Assembly (NCBI GenBank): GCA_033675545.1
Contig: JAWDGP010007392.1
Span: 37,501-101,500 of the forward strand
Direction of reading: 5' to 3'
Length of the DNA: 64,000 nt
Source of the DNA: Elysia crispata
Lineage: Eukaryota > Mollusca > Gastropoda > Plakobranchidae
The notes under the pieces were generated by a model. The model was not told where the DNA came from, ran no database searches, and saw only the letters and a program-made list of their open reading frames with translations. Made by a program: the position numbers and the translations under genes. This document shows positions 1 through 21,036 of this stretch, in pieces (within the stretch, counting starts at the first letter, position 1; each line of letters opens with the position of its first letter).

Positions 1-222
1 ATCCTCAGGCGGCTATAAATTCCTGGAGCGAGAAATGCTTTACACAGTTGAGGAAGAAAAAAGTCATTTCTTCATTTGACTAGGAGTTGGTTTCGCAAGT
101 TTGTGTTCTTATATGAGTATTGCTCTTTGCTAGCTGTTAAGTTTCTTGAGAATATTTCTAGAATGTGTGCTGTTTTCTAATTGTGATAGTTTTTATTCAA
201 CATCATCATCAGCATCATCATC

Positions 223-321
<99 letters not shown>

Positions 322-402
322 CATCATCATCATCATCCTCATCATTTCCATCATCGTTATTATAGTACATATACTTATTTTGCTCTTTTACTGTCATTGC
401 AG
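1..402 (+). other. Intron at left window edge of the coiled-coil gene
   Basis: This stretch has no open coding exon. It ends in a clean acceptor (TTGCAG) directly before the first exon seen. Most of its second half is an (ATT)n tract. The upstream part of the gene, including its start codon, lies outside the window. Confidence 0.6.
224..320. repeat. (ATT)n microsatellite
   Basis: About 97 bp of uninterrupted ATT repeats, flanked on both sides by short (ATC)n runs. It lies in an intron, 82 bp before a splice acceptor. The leucine-rich frame read through it is low-complexity and not a gene. Confidence 0.95.
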
Positions 403-5120
<4,718 letters not shown>

Positions 5121-5183
5121 TATTCAAACTCAATTTTTTTTAATTTATGATGATATAATTCTGCTGTGCCTTTCTAAATTAAA

Positions 5184-5773
5184 ATGTCAGATAAGCTACA
5201 TGTATTCAGATTTGGCAAAAGTCTAGATCTGAACTGAAAGAAATGTCAGATAAGCTACATGTATTCAGATTTGGCAAAAGTCTAGATCTGAACTGAAAGA
5301 AATGTCAGATAAGCTACATGTATTCAGATTTGGCAAAAGTCTAGATCTGAACTGAAAGAAATGTCAGATAAGCTACATGTATTCAGATTTGGCAAAAGTC
5401 TAGATCTGAACTGAAAGAAATGTCAGATAAGCTACATGTATTCAGATTTGGCAAAAGTCTAGATCTGAACTGAAAGAAATGTCAGATAAGCTACATGTAT
5501 TCAGATTTGGCAAAAGTCTAGATCTGAACTGAAAGAAATGTCAGATAAGCTACATGTATTCAGATTTGGCAAAAGTCTAGATCTGAACTGAAAGAAATGT
5601 CAGATAAGCTACATGTATTCAGATTTGGCAAAAGTCTAGATCTGAACTGAAAGAAATGTCAGATAAGCTACATGTATTCAGATTTGGCAAAAGTCTAGAT
5701 CTGAACTGAAAGAAATGTCAGATAAGCTACATGTATTCAGATTTGGCAAAAGTCTAGATCTGAACTGAAAGAA
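5184..5773 (+). repeat. 59-bp minisatellite, ten apparently identical copies, in probable 3' UTR
   Basis: The unit beginning ATGTCAGATAAGC recurs at 5184, 5243, 5302, 5361, 5420, 5479, 5538, 5597, 5656 and 5715. Each copy is exactly 59 bp, and I saw no mismatch between them. After the tenth copy the sequence departs at 5777. Each unit contains the TCTAGATC-type palindrome common in this window. The array starts 64 bp after the stop codon of the coiled-coil gene and ends before a candidate poly(A) signal near 5934, so it is probably transcribed as 3' UTR. The period is not a multiple of three and the frames are broken, so it is not coding. There are no unique spacers, so it is not a CRISPR array. 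Confidence 0.95.
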
Positions 5774-5933
5774 ATGGTGAAAGTGAAGAGGTGTCAGCAT
5801 GGAGGAGTGTTTCCAATTAATTGTTTCTGATGGCCTTCTAGTAATATTGTTGGGATCCACATGAGTAAAATGTGACTTGCATCAGAAAAGGCAATTCACA
5901 AAATCTTTTCTACTTACAAAAAAAAAAACAACC

Positions 5934-5939
5934 AATAAA
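5934..5939 (+). other. Candidate poly(A) signal AATAAA of the coiled-coil gene
   Basis: This is the first canonical AATAAA that I noticed after the stop codon and the minisatellite; it sits in a run reading aataaataaaaat. If used, it gives a 3' UTR of roughly 0.8 kb that includes the whole 59-bp array. It is assigned by position only. Confidence 0.4.
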
Positions 5940-5944
5940 TAAAA

Positions 5945-8900
5945 ATTAAATGCAGTTTCAAAAGTAAATCATTTGAAATCAATACAACCTCTAAAATTTA
6001 TTTACAGTGGTGGCCATGTTACCCTTATTTCTTTCTCTTCGCAACTTATTTTTTCCCTTCTTTCCTCTTTCAGCAATTTTTTTGAGCGCAGAAAATGTTC
6101 AATCATACTAAATGTAACTTTATTGCATTGCAAGAGAGGAAGGAAACCATATTTTGATGAATGTTGTTTTCTTTCTCTTCATTTTTTTTTTCTTTCTTGG
6201 AGCTACATTAGCCTTGCCTTAATAACAATAACAGACCATAGATCACTAGCTTGTTAGACCGTTTTTATGCTATAGCCATATCAAGATTAGGGTTTTAGTA
6301 TTTTCAAGACATTTCCAGTTTACATGGTGTTAGATCATAGTACATGAATAGACAGTTATAGTTAAAATTATAAACTTACTTGAATTTTGTCTGAATGTAC
6401 ATCCAAATAAAAAGAATTTGCTTGCCTTGGGCAATGTGAGACACACATTGACGGATATTTTGAAACACTTTAAGCACTTTTTTGAGTGATCAATGGCATA
6501 CATGTGAATGTGGCAGCAGCAAAGCTCTTCCACTTCAGGCAGTGTCAGACTAAGTCTGCAGAGTGCCTCAGGGTACACAGCCTCTACCTTACCTTTAACA
6601 TTTTTTGCTCTCTTTTTTTGCATTTCTGCTGGATACTTTTCCATGAGAATAAGTATGTCCAACCCATCTCAATGACTTTTGACATAAGATTAACACCCAT
6701 AGCATGCATATGTTGTTCATACCAGGCCAAAGTTTCCTTTTACTTCCTACACAAGACCCACTCAAAACCTTTGTTGATTTTTTTTTATTCATCAATACTA
6801 GTTCATTTCACCTTCTTTCTACCTCCCTTACGTTTAAATTACATTCTTGGTAGATTTATCAAAAAAAATTTCTTGGAGCTGAAATTTTTACTACTTGCAT
6901 ATTTGCAACTACATTTTCCATGTCCGGGACGGAGGAGAGGTGAAACAAAATAAGATTGCTGTAGTATGCATATATACCTGTAATCCACTTTTACTAGTGT
7001 TCACTCTGTAAAATACAAAAATGGAGTACATGCTTTGGTGAATTTTCTTCTGTTTCAATATCAATATAGTACATGTATATGTATTTTAAAAAATCAAGCA
7101 ATATCAAATTCCTGCCAATTAATTGTGTAGGGTTGAGATACCCTTTCCCACCTGCCAACAAGGAGGTCCAATTTTAGGGGCTGGAATTTATGCAATGTTG
7201 CCACTGCACAGTTTTTAAAATAAACTCTACTGCTGATATGATTATCATTAGACATTACCAAAGAATTTCTACTGTTGCCTTAAAAAAAGCGCATTTTCAA
7301 CTAACTAAGATTTTATCTTTTAAAATGTGTTCACGATGAAAGTCACTGACTTCTTGAGTCCAATTTTTTTTCCAAAATTACCTTTTTGACTGTAACAGTG
7401 AGGTTTTTTTTAAGAATTAGTCAAGGTAGTCAATGATTATCATGCGAAAGCCTTAACATTTAATTCAGGAATGAGCTGTGAACAAGAGTAAATCTTTTAT
7501 TTTCCCTCATTTATTACTTATTTCACAAATAACTAATGACTCTAAAGATTCATTTTAATATACCTCACCACAAGCATTTAAAATAAAGTGTTACCAATTG
7601 CTATATGATGTTTCCAGTGATAGTTTTTATGCAATAATTTAATCATACAATTGTGAGCAACCATACCCAAACTTGATTAAAGAGGCTTGGCAATCAGGTT
7701 AAAATATTTCGATTAATTATCCATGTAGCTTTCAAATATCTGTTTAGATTTATTTTATGCCAAATAAGTTTAACAGAATTACCCAGGAAAGTGTTTTGCA
7801 CTGACTTACAAGGTTAGTACTTTCACTGACAATGTGTATCAAAATAATGTAAACCCAGATTAAATATGTTAAAATTTGAACTTAGACAAAACTGTTTTAA
7901 AATAGAGATTTTCCTCTCTGAACTTTTTTTTCATGATTTTGTGCAGTTTCTCTATTACATTTTTTCCAAACTGATATCTCTTAGTGTATAATTGCAGAAT
8001 TGAGACACACCACATTTTGTTTTCATAAGTGGCATATTCTTAAAGCCTTGTTTGAGATTTCACATATCAAATATTGTTTCCAATTCTTGCAAAAAAGAAA
8101 AAAAATATGGTCCTTTTGATGATTTGGAAGATCATTATGAAGACTCCCATTCATATATTGTCAGTCATACGAAATTAACATGACATTGAATTCAACAATG
8201 AACTGAATTTAGTTAATTGTAATTGAAATCAGTATATATAGCATGTATCATAGTAAATTTAAACTTTTAAAACTGCAAACACAGAGGATCTCTATTAAAT
8301 TAACATAGATGTCATTTTGTTAACATGTAGTGAGAAATAAAAGACAGTGGCTGGCATTAACATAACATGTCGGGACTAGACATTTTTATTCCAATTAATG
8401 CCATGGCCACCAACATAGAAGGGCTGGCAAAAAAAAAAAAAATTTCTACTGAAGGCAATATTGAGTGCACCAATCATTTCAACTACAACATAATTCCAGA
8501 ATCTTATCATCTCATCAATGAAGTTTGTAAAGAAGAAGAGAAATTTATATTTTATGAAACCAGCAATATTTTTTTAATGCAACTGAAGAAAGTTTGGCCC
8601 AATATAGAAGAACTTCAGACAAATTTCGGAGACCTTTATCACCAAAGGCTGAAAAAAGTTGCTTGTACAATGGACACCAAGGTGAGAAAGAAAGAGACAG
8701 AATCTTTTTACTGCAAAAAGTAAAACTGTCAAATCTTCAAAGTATACTTTTTCTAATGCGAGGTAGCTGGCATAAGATAAAAAATCTGTGAGATAACCAC
8801 TGTGGTGCTAACGGATATAATGGTTGCTGTAGATAAGACCTCCCTGTACCTTCTGTCAATTTGATGTTAGGTCACAGGGGTCGGATAATCGGATGTGAAA

Positions 8901-9650
8901 TACACGTAAAGTTGACGGATCCATTGTGTTTGCAGTTTAAACCTGTAATGCTAGCAAGGAGACCAACAAATAAGAACACCATGTAAAACTACATTTGATT
9001 TATTTAAAGAGTTTCTGGGCATTCAATGGCTGAATTAGAAATAATAGTTGATTTATCATTTGTCACTGGGCAAGTTGATTCTCATCAAGTGATACTTTTT
9101 AATTGGTTTGGGTAGCTAGATTGGCCAACAAAAAAAAAAACCAAAATAAATTAAATTTAAGAAAAGGCTTTTTTTGTTCCACTTTTCATTTCATACTTTT
9201 GTTCACCCAAAACTTATTTTTCAGTACTAGTGCAGCCATTGTCAGATACTGGTCTTGTAATTGTGAATAAAGCACTTGTTCTGAAAGCGACTACAGACTT
9301 ATCTGATTTCAGATAAGAGGTTTGCAAGAAAGTTACAGACAATTTCTTCTTTAATGAAATTAAAGGAATAAGATGGGTCAAAATTTTGGTTTATCTCACA
9401 ATAAAGGATTGAAGGAGAGTTTGAAAAAGATTGATGATAGCAACAAATTTTGGATTATTTGATTCCAAATCCATTTATCTGTATACACATGTATTTATAT
9501 TTATTTACACTCAAAGATATGCTCTCAAAAATCAATGTTCCAAAGGTATGGGCAGATACTGGTTAAAGTGTGCTTTTATATATATGTACCAATAAGAAAC
9601 TGGTTGGTCAGAACAGCTCAGTATGAGCACTGCTCTTATAGAAGGCAATT
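5945..9650. other. Intergenic, AT-rich, no supported gene
   Basis: This 3.7-kb stretch contains only short A+T-driven frames and no recognisable exons. The longest frame, at 8367-8723 (118 codons), matches nothing I know and contains a homopolymer run of 14 A. It separates the 3' end of the coiled-coil gene from a decayed LINE. Confidence 0.55.
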
Positions 9651-9679
9651 GCCACCCACTATAGGTATCTTAACAAAGA

Positions 9680-10422
9680 CCAGTCATGACTTGCACAATT
9701 ATGAGACATCCTTAAAGAAAAAAACAGAAAGGAAGGATTTGAATTGAATAGCAAAAAGATCGAAGTAAAACTAATGGTAGTCAGTCGAAACAATGAGCGT
9801 CCACAGAAAAATATCTTTATTAACCAGAATAAACTCAAGTAAAGGGGTCAAATCAAATACTTCAATATCAAATGATGGGCGTAACTGCACTGAAATTGCA
9901 TCAAGAATAGCACAGGCAAAAAAGAGTTTTCAGGGAATGAAATCAATACTATAAAATTACCACATCTTGATTCACACAGGAAGAGCCCTGGAAAGCTATA
10001 CTGAACCCATTCTGACATATGGATGCAAGGCCTGGACAAGTTCAAAACAGTTACAAAAGAAACTGGTGGCAGTGAAAAATGCAATGAATCTCATATACTG
10101 CGAAGAAATCAAAACAAAATAGTGTCACGAGAAGCTGACACTACAAGATCATTAATAATACGTAAATGCAAGGCAACCTTTTTTTGGCCATGTGATGAAA
10201 AGAGAGAAACTAGAACATCTTGTGACATCTCGAATGATCGAAGGAAAACGCAGCTGAGGAAAACAGCATTAAAAGATGTTGGATGGACTAGCAATGTGGC
10301 TCAAAGAAGGAAGAGTGTCAGAAAAACTGAAAGCAATGAGTGATAGAGATGCGTGGAAGGTCATGATGGCCTATGCTAATGAGTACGGCATCTGATTGAT
10401 TGACTGATTGATAAAAAACTGA
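9680..10422 (+). mobile_element. Decayed RTE-type LINE fragment (reverse transcriptase C-terminus)
   Basis: The end of a non-LTR retrotransposon polyprotein can be followed across several frames. Recognisable blocks are MVVSRNNERPQKNIF, then DGRNCTEIASRIAQAKKSFQ, then ALESYTEPILTYGCKAW, then VMKREKLEHLVTSRMIEGK, and finally a block ending DRDAWKVMMAYANEYGI and a stop at about 10393-10395. These match the usual order of the C-terminus of RTE-like reverse transcriptases. Frameshifts and stops (within the block after KSILL, for instance) show it is dead. It ends in a GATTGATTGACTGATTGAT tail, typical of RTE-type 3' ends. The 5' end is vague; the catalytic part is missing or too decayed to see. 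Confidence 0.85.
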
Positions 10423-10940
10423 ACTGAGTCTTCATCAATTCAAATTTTTCATTCAGATACTGCAAGAATACATGTCAAATAAATATACAAAATACATAGT
10501 GTTGCTTGCCCTGAATTTATTCCATTTTTTTTTCTAATTTAGAATCCTTTTTTTTTTATTTTCTATAGATGCAACTTAAAGTATTTAAAAAAAAAAAAAG
10601 TACTTTGTAAGTTGCATTGAGCGGGATTTTAGGTATATAAATGTACATTTTGAAAGATCATATGATCATTTCAGAACAATGAAATACATTTCAATTTTTT
10701 ATCCCATTTTCTTAACTTATTCTTGGCCTTTCAGAAGAAAATTTGAGAATGCTAGCTATACCTAAGTACATAGCTGAAATCTTGTAAATGGAAATATAAG
10801 ACAGACTGGAAAAGAAAAAAAAATTATCAAACGTATTGTCATTATGTAATTAATTAAATAATTAAGATCACATGAAAAGCAGTTATCTGAAACACAACTC
10901 AATTAACAGATCAATATATTTACAAAATTGTGCTACATAA

Positions 10941-10946
10941 TTTATT
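10941..10946 (-). other. Candidate poly(A) signal AATAAA of GPN3
   Basis: Canonical AATAAA on the minus strand, 55 nt after the GPN3 stop codon. It would give a very short 3' UTR. Confidence 0.5.
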
Positions 10947-11000
10947 TTCCATCATGTCAGGAAAGTCATATCAAAGTCAAAAATCATCACAGTGACTGTG

Positions 11001-14000
11001 TTAATCATAGCCACTATCTACTCCTCCTGGATCCTCATCTCCATCTGGTTCAATGGGATCCTACAAAAAAAAGAAAACAATTGCATTTGAAAAAAAATCA
11101 TTAAATAATGTAAAATCTTTGATTTGCCTTAATACTTTTAAAAAAAGAACTAAAACTGATAATTCCCTCTTAAAAATTAGAAATTTAGTATGACAAGTAC
11201 TTAAAGAAAATGAATTAGTTCCTTTGTATAACTGTTTGTGCAAAGAACCCTTTATTAAACACTAAATTGGTTTGGCTGAAAGAAAAAAGTCAGAAATTTG
11301 ACCCACAACTCTTTCAAATTCACAAAACCAAACATATTGATGAATAATGAAAATTGCAAGGTGGGGGGGGGACATTAAAAAAGTTTTAAGTTTCATTTTT
11401 TTTTTAGTTTTGATGAGAGCACTGTAGGTGTAAGTAAAAGTAAGAATTAAAAAAAACCCTCATATTTGTCATTAGAATTATACATAAACGCACCCTCATT
11501 TCTTTTGGCTCCATGTCCTCTCCATACTGTATCGTCATGTCAATCTGTATGAGAACATCATTGATGTTTTCCTCATCACTGTAGTCCAACGGAACAAAGT
11601 GGACCAAGCTGAAGTCATCCAACTGATAAAGGAAAGAAATGAGTCTCCCCATGCAGTCTATTTATTTGACTTTCATTTTTATTTCATGTGAAAACCATTA
11701 AATGTGGTTAGTATCAGCATGCAACTATGATTTAAAAAAATTATATTCGTTACAGATATGTATTTAATATAGAATTACATCCCTTGCAATTAATCAAAAG
11801 TATAAATCTTTTTTTTCCAGATGTATTGGTAAATCAGGATCAAACTTATTGGGATCTCTAACATTTGCTCAGATTACCAAATGTAAGATACAAAAAAAAA
11901 AACATGTGGCATGTAAATATTCTGAATAATTTTCAATCTGACATTTTTGCTCCACATCTTTTGTTACAAAAATATTAAATAAGATTAATAAATGAGTGGT
12001 GAAAATAAATTGAGTCAAAAAAAAAACATATTACTCCCCATATGATAAAGTGTAAAATGCTAGTTAGGATTCACAACTAGATCCATTTCGGCTACGCCTA
12101 CAATTGTTTGAAATAAAGGTGACGGAACATATTTATTATCCTTATTTTCAGATAATTACTTAACTCTGGTTTTTATTGAGTTTCATGAAATCCATTATTT
12201 TTCGCTATTAACTTATAGGATGATCTACAAATTATTGCAATATATGGCCAGACAGTGCGCACTCACAAGTTGTGCCATTGCTTTGTTTAGTGACTGGAAC
12301 TTTGGACCAAATTCTTCATCTTGGAATTCCTCTAAGAGCAAAGTGCTGAGTTCTGGTTCCAGATATCTGAGAAAAGAGACAGGAATCAAATAGTTTATAA
12401 ATGGAAAGAAATGAGGCCCCTCTCCTATTTATGCAAATATGGAAAAAACCTAAGTGTGAGACATTGTTAATCTCCAAATTATGAAATCTGTGAACTTTTC
12501 TAGTGTGCTGAGACCTCTTGAAGGAAAAAGTCCTTTAGAGCTGACACATACTTTCCCATTTCTACTATGAACCTACCTGTCTATATGCTTTTTGGCCGAC
12601 TTGTTTAGTAGGTCCATCTTAGTGAGAATGTTAATGTGAGGTATTTCCAAGTTGACCATCGTGGATAAAGCAGTGAGAGAGCCAGACACAAATTTGGCAG
12701 CATCCACTAGAAACTGGGCATCAAGAAGAAACACTGCACACACACGAAAGTCCCAAGACTGGAGTTTCCCTACCAACTGTTTCATCACTGGGATATGAGT
12801 GTACAGTTCAATTTGGCCTGAGGAAAAGAGAAGTTCAGATGATCATAAAAGCTAAAAGATAGAAGGCACAAAAATGAAATAGCATAAATTGGACTGAGTT
12901 TCTTCATTCACCAAATTTTTAATAATTATTTGATGCTACATTTAATTTTAAAATCTACTTGCTCTCTTTCTTTGATGAGATTTAAAAAAAAAAAACACTA
13001 TGGTTGAAAGAACATATTACATAAAAAAATACACCACATATTTGGTTATTGTATACAAGAATTTTTAAACTTACCAGGACAATCGAAAAGAAAAAAGTCA
13101 TCTTCATGCTCATCCAACTGTTCATGCAACCAATCAAAATTATTAGCCAGATATCTGAGAAAAAATTGCAGTACACATGAAATATAGTGGGACATGAAAC
13201 TACTTTATTAAATTTCTTAGTATGTGTATTGGCACAAATGTTTGAACTCACATAACTTTTTTCTGCAATAGATTAAAAAAAGAGTTTCAAAATCTGTTTG
13301 ACCTCTTCTCCTCACATAGACTGAATAAAGTTGATGGCCCTGTGTATCATTTTTGTGCACTTGAGATCAAATATAAGTTAAGAACTTTGTACCAAATGCT
13401 ATTAATACCTTGTTTTGTCAAAATGCTTGTGATCAGGTTTGAAAGCATCGCCATTGTAATAGAGTAGGCAATATACTGATCTGAGCAGCGCATTAAGGAC
13501 TTCAGGCAGTAGACATAACAATAAGGATGCAAGGGTTGTGGGCATTTTAAAAGGACTTAGATATATAATGTACCTTATATGCAAGAGGAAGAGAGTGGTG
13601 TATGCAAATGTAACTGAACCAATCCATGACCACTAGACCTAGCCAAGTTGTCAGACTCGGAGAAGGTCTAAATTTTATTGTGTGATATAAGCTGCCTATG
13701 AGGAAAAAAGAAATCAAAATCATACTCAACAAGCAGCTCTTTCCTAGGCCCATTTTTATCTTGCCTGACAGGAGTCATCATTAAAAGAAAGAATGCTGAA
13801 ACTATTGGTTTGAGTAATTACTTTGCCCTTCAATATCCATGTTTTATGAGCTTTTTGAATCATTTGAAGTTACATGAAAACTTGAAGTAACTTCATAGGT
13901 CCTCCTCTTGAGCAACATGAAAGATTTTTATTGGTTTTTTTTTTCACTTTCTTTCTGCATCCTGATAATTTGAATTTCGTTCGATTTCAAGTGTATTTTT

Positions 14001-16536
14001 TTTATCCCCCAAAAAAAATTCAAATAAATTGGACTGGTCTGTATTTAATTCATAAGGGAGGAGAAAGAAAAGCAACGGCACAGCATAGTGGGAGGAATTT
14101 TTTAAAACAGAATAATGATAAGAATGAAAACACAAAAGATATATTAAATGCCCCACAGTAGTCAATCTGTCAGTTATTATAATGATAACATTACTATTAC
14201 AGGAGAGTAAGCCACTCACTCCATGCAAAAAACCAGTCCACCATTGGGCCCAAAATTCAAACTGGTATCTTCCATTGCATCATCAACTTGAATAAGGTCT
14301 CTGACATCTGCAAGACATTGAGACAAGTGTTTGATTTCATAATGCAAGAAGGAGACTGCACCCTTTGTCATGATGCTAAGATAAAACAAACACTTTGGTT
14401 TCTGTTCAAATTGAAAAGTAAAGAAAAAATGAATACTTTCAGGGAAAACAGTATAGATTTTTTTAAAATAGCACAACAGAAGTTGACAATAGATATCTGC
14501 CTTACAACTACAGTGTGTCAGAATTTCAGAATATCAAAATGCAATTTATAAATTCTCTTCATAAATGAAACACATTACATCTATTTATTACAACTCACAG
14601 GTTAAATGAATGATACAAATACTAACAGCATGTAAACAAGATCATTGCAAACCGAATTAGCAATATAAACAAAGAATTCACAAAACAAAGTTTCAAACCC
14701 ATAAAACATGAAAAAAGCAATAGTCACTAAAGATGCGAAAAAATAATTTAATGCTTATACAGCAAGGGCAATGGTGGAGCTACTAACCTGCATGGACAGG
14801 ATAGTCAAAGTTTTCAGCAGCAGGGTCAAGGTTTATCACCTGAACTTGTCTTTTGATGGTTTCACAGTGAGTAGCTAGTTTACTGCAGTATGTAGACTGT
14901 TAAAGGAAGAAGAGAAGTAAAAGTCAGAACAACTATTGCAAAATTTGTAAACCTAGATTTGAGAAATAAATTATTGCAAAGGTATAGAACATATGGAAAT
15001 CATGGTATTAGCTCAGCATGGGTAGATTTTAAGATGTCATTCATGAGTATGTATGAGCTAGGTTACAAATCTTCGTCTTGGGCAAATCAACCAGATATCT
15101 CCGACATTTTCTTCTAGTTTTTTTTATTTTATTCATTATTACATTATTTTATGAGCCGGAATACTTTGTGCTGATTATTTTCCTTGCCGTTTCTCAAAAT
15201 CCTTGCATCTATATCCCTGTCAAGGATGGCAGTCTAAACTTCCTGTAAACAGTTTTAGATGTGCAAGAAGTGGGAATACAGCTTCAGATTCTTAAGGTTA
15301 AACTCATCTATGCTTTTGGAACAACCCGGAAACAGCATGTGAGTGGCAGCTTTTGAAAGGCCATATAAACTGGAGTAGGTGTAAAGATATTCAGTAACAA
15401 TTAATTAACTCAAAATAGTAAAATGCAGTTTGATATGAATGGTTACATATGGTAAAGCCAAAGTCTGCATGATGTAACGTGTTAAGAGAAAAAAAATCCT
15501 AAGATTGTTAGGAAGCCATCAGATGTCTAAAGAAAATGTTCTATTTCTAAAGGAAATCACATAAAAAAGTGACTGAATTAAAAGATAAGACATGATTTTA
15601 GCATCTTATGTGTTGAAGTATCTATCCCTAATCACTAATCCTGAGAATATTTTTTCAATAGTCATCATAAGAAATTACTTATTGTGAACATGGCTTGTAT
15701 GGTACAAACCATCTCAAACTAGAATCCCTGGAAACCATATTTTGTCTTGCTAATTCTCTTATTCTCCTTTTATTTCTTTGTTTTCTGGTTCACGTTTATT
15801 ACACTGACTGATTATTTAATCCTCCCTCCTATGATTAGTATGAAACCAAAATACCTTGGGATTAATAAGAAGTAATCAATGCATGATTAAAAACCTGTCT
15901 ACCTGCCTCTAGAAACCAAATTCTATAACACCTCTTTGGTCTTAAGTCTATGAAAATTTGAGGAACAATTATCAGCTTTAAATGTCTATCACAAACTACA
16001 AAGATTTCAATAATTGGGCTCAATTCTAATGTGTTGATTATATCCTGTCTCTTAGAGCATGTTATGAGCGAAACAGAATTATCTCTTTTGATCTAGAATC
16101 ATGTAAGAATGGAGTGCTGATGGATGTCACATAATATGTTTAACTTCATCCCACCTATACTCTCGCTAATCATCAAGTCATCAAGCAAGTATAGGAATAC
16201 AGACTAGCTTATAATAATATAAACAGCTCTTTGTATATTTCTTGAAAGTAAAATTGAGAGGTCTTAAAGTTGCTTATAATTATAGCAACTTCATACTGGA
16301 CCAAAGCTTCTCTGAACATTAATTTGTGCTACCAATGTGAAGAAATTCTTATGTTTTTACTACTTTGAGAGCTAAGAATCAAAAGCTATCATTTGTAAAG
16401 TAATTAAAAAGTAGATGGTATTGTTAGATTTAAAGCCTGCAAAAAAATTACTCTATGTATAAACTCAGGTAATGAGTAAATCATGTACCTTTCCACTTCC
16501 TGCTGGACCAATCACGAGCTGAGCATATCGTGGCAT
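11001..16536 (-). CDS. GPN3: GPN-loop GTPase 3
   Basis: Eight exons (complement of 16489-16536, 14788-14896, 14220-14307, 13075-13154, 12577-12817, 12267-12366, 11494-11622, 11001-11060) join in phase to 284 residues, the length of human GPN3. The start [18 protein letters not shown] matches the conserved family N-terminus. The P-loop is at residues 10-18, the diagnostic Gly-Pro-Asn loop at 72-74 (FGPNGGLVF), the DCPGQ switch element at 106-110 and TKMD at 174-177. GPN GTPases dimerise through the GPN loop and help RNA polymerase II assembly and nuclear import; GPN3 works with GPN1. Intron 1 splits the P-loop between Lys16 and Ser17. The last exon encodes only a 19-residue acidic tail, [25 protein letters not shown] just upstream of the ATG could be a 5' UTR acceptor, so a noncoding first exon may exist. 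No lesions seen. Confidence 0.97.
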
Positions 16537-20233
<3,697 letters not shown>

Positions 20234-20241
20234 ATGTGATT
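20234..20241. repeat. Target-site duplication (left copy), ATGTGATT
   Basis: Direct repeat of the 8 bp at 21029-21036. The match resumes after one mismatch (next bases gta versus ata), so the duplication may have been 11 bp. It marks the 3' border of the minus-strand LINE. Confidence 0.75.
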
Positions 20242-21028
20242 GTACTTTACTTACTTACTTAGGGCCTTCCGCGTCTCAGTCGTCCGACGGGGGCGCTTCG
20301 GCAGCTTTTCGGATTCTCGTCGACAGTTCTCTCCATTGCTGTCTGTTCTGGGCGATGCATCTTAGGTGTTCGAGGTCTTCCCTAGTTGTGAGTTGTAATG
20401 TGTTTTCTTGTAGTCTTGATAGGTCTTTGTTGAGGACGACTGGTAGTGTTGTTAAAGGGCGTCCCCGAAACTTTTTTCCGTGTGTGGCGAAATAGCTGTT
20501 CATTGATTTATTAGCAGGTATTTCAATATTTCTTCTAAGTATGTGCCCGAAAAGGCGCCACCTGTTCTCAAGTATATAAATACACTTGTTGTAAAGAGAT
20601 GAATTTGTGATTTTAACGGGGTATTTGATGTTGAGAACTTTCCTCAGCTGTTTACGATGAAATGCATTTAATTTTTCTTCTTCAGATTTTGTCAGTGCCC
20701 AGGTGCCGCAGTTGTAGACAAGTATTGATTTTACGAGCGACCTGTATAATTTCAGCTTGGTCTTTCTTTTAATCTTATCTCCTTTGATCCAGACATTTAG
20801 AAGCTTTGTCAGTGCTGCATTGGATAGTCGTTTCCTCCTCTCGACGTCTTCTTCGTCGCCTATGAGAGTTCCAACTTTTTTTGTATTTTTATACTCTGTT
20901 CCAGCTCTTGACAACGTTGTAAACTCTGTCTTATCTATATTGACCAGTAGATTGTATTTATGTAAGGTGTTTTGTACTTCTTCCGTATCGACGAAATTCA
21001 GACCAACAAAATCTACGTCGTCAGCGTA
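20242..21028 (-). mobile_element. 5'-truncated LINE copy with open reverse transcriptase C-terminus
   Basis: On the minus strand an uninterrupted frame starts exactly in the reverse transcriptase catalytic motif (YADDVDFVG at about 21028) and runs about 250 codons to a TGA at 20276-20278. Recognisable later parts are KSILVYNCGTWALTKSEEEK, RWRLFGHILRRNIEIPANKS and RGRPLTTLP. After the stop the element ends in a TAAGTAAGTAAGTAAAG tail. ATGTGATT occurs at both borders (20234-20241 and 21029-21036), which fits a target-site duplication. The truncation inside YADD removes the endonuclease and most of the polymerase, so the copy cannot move by itself. The open frame suggests a young insertion. I cannot assign the clade; it differs from the RTE-type copies near 10 kb and 41 kb. 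Confidence 0.88.
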
Positions 21029-21036
21029 ATGTGATT
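21029..21036. repeat. Target-site duplication (right copy), ATGTGATT
   Basis: Partner of 20234-20241. It lies immediately outside the first codon of the truncated reverse transcriptase frame. Confidence 0.75.

Noticed and set aside
5184..5773. Possible CRISPR array
   Set aside because: Units are directly contiguous with no unique spacers, and the genome is eukaryotic. It is a minisatellite.
8367..8723. 118-codon plus-strand frame as a gene
   Set aside because: No recognisable motif, A+T-driven composition, a homopolymer A run inside the frame and no partner exons. Kept only as an intergenic remark.
10023..10343. 106-codon frame as a separate gene
   Set aside because: It crosses frames of a decayed RTE-type LINE; the true reverse transcriptase blocks are in neighbouring frames.
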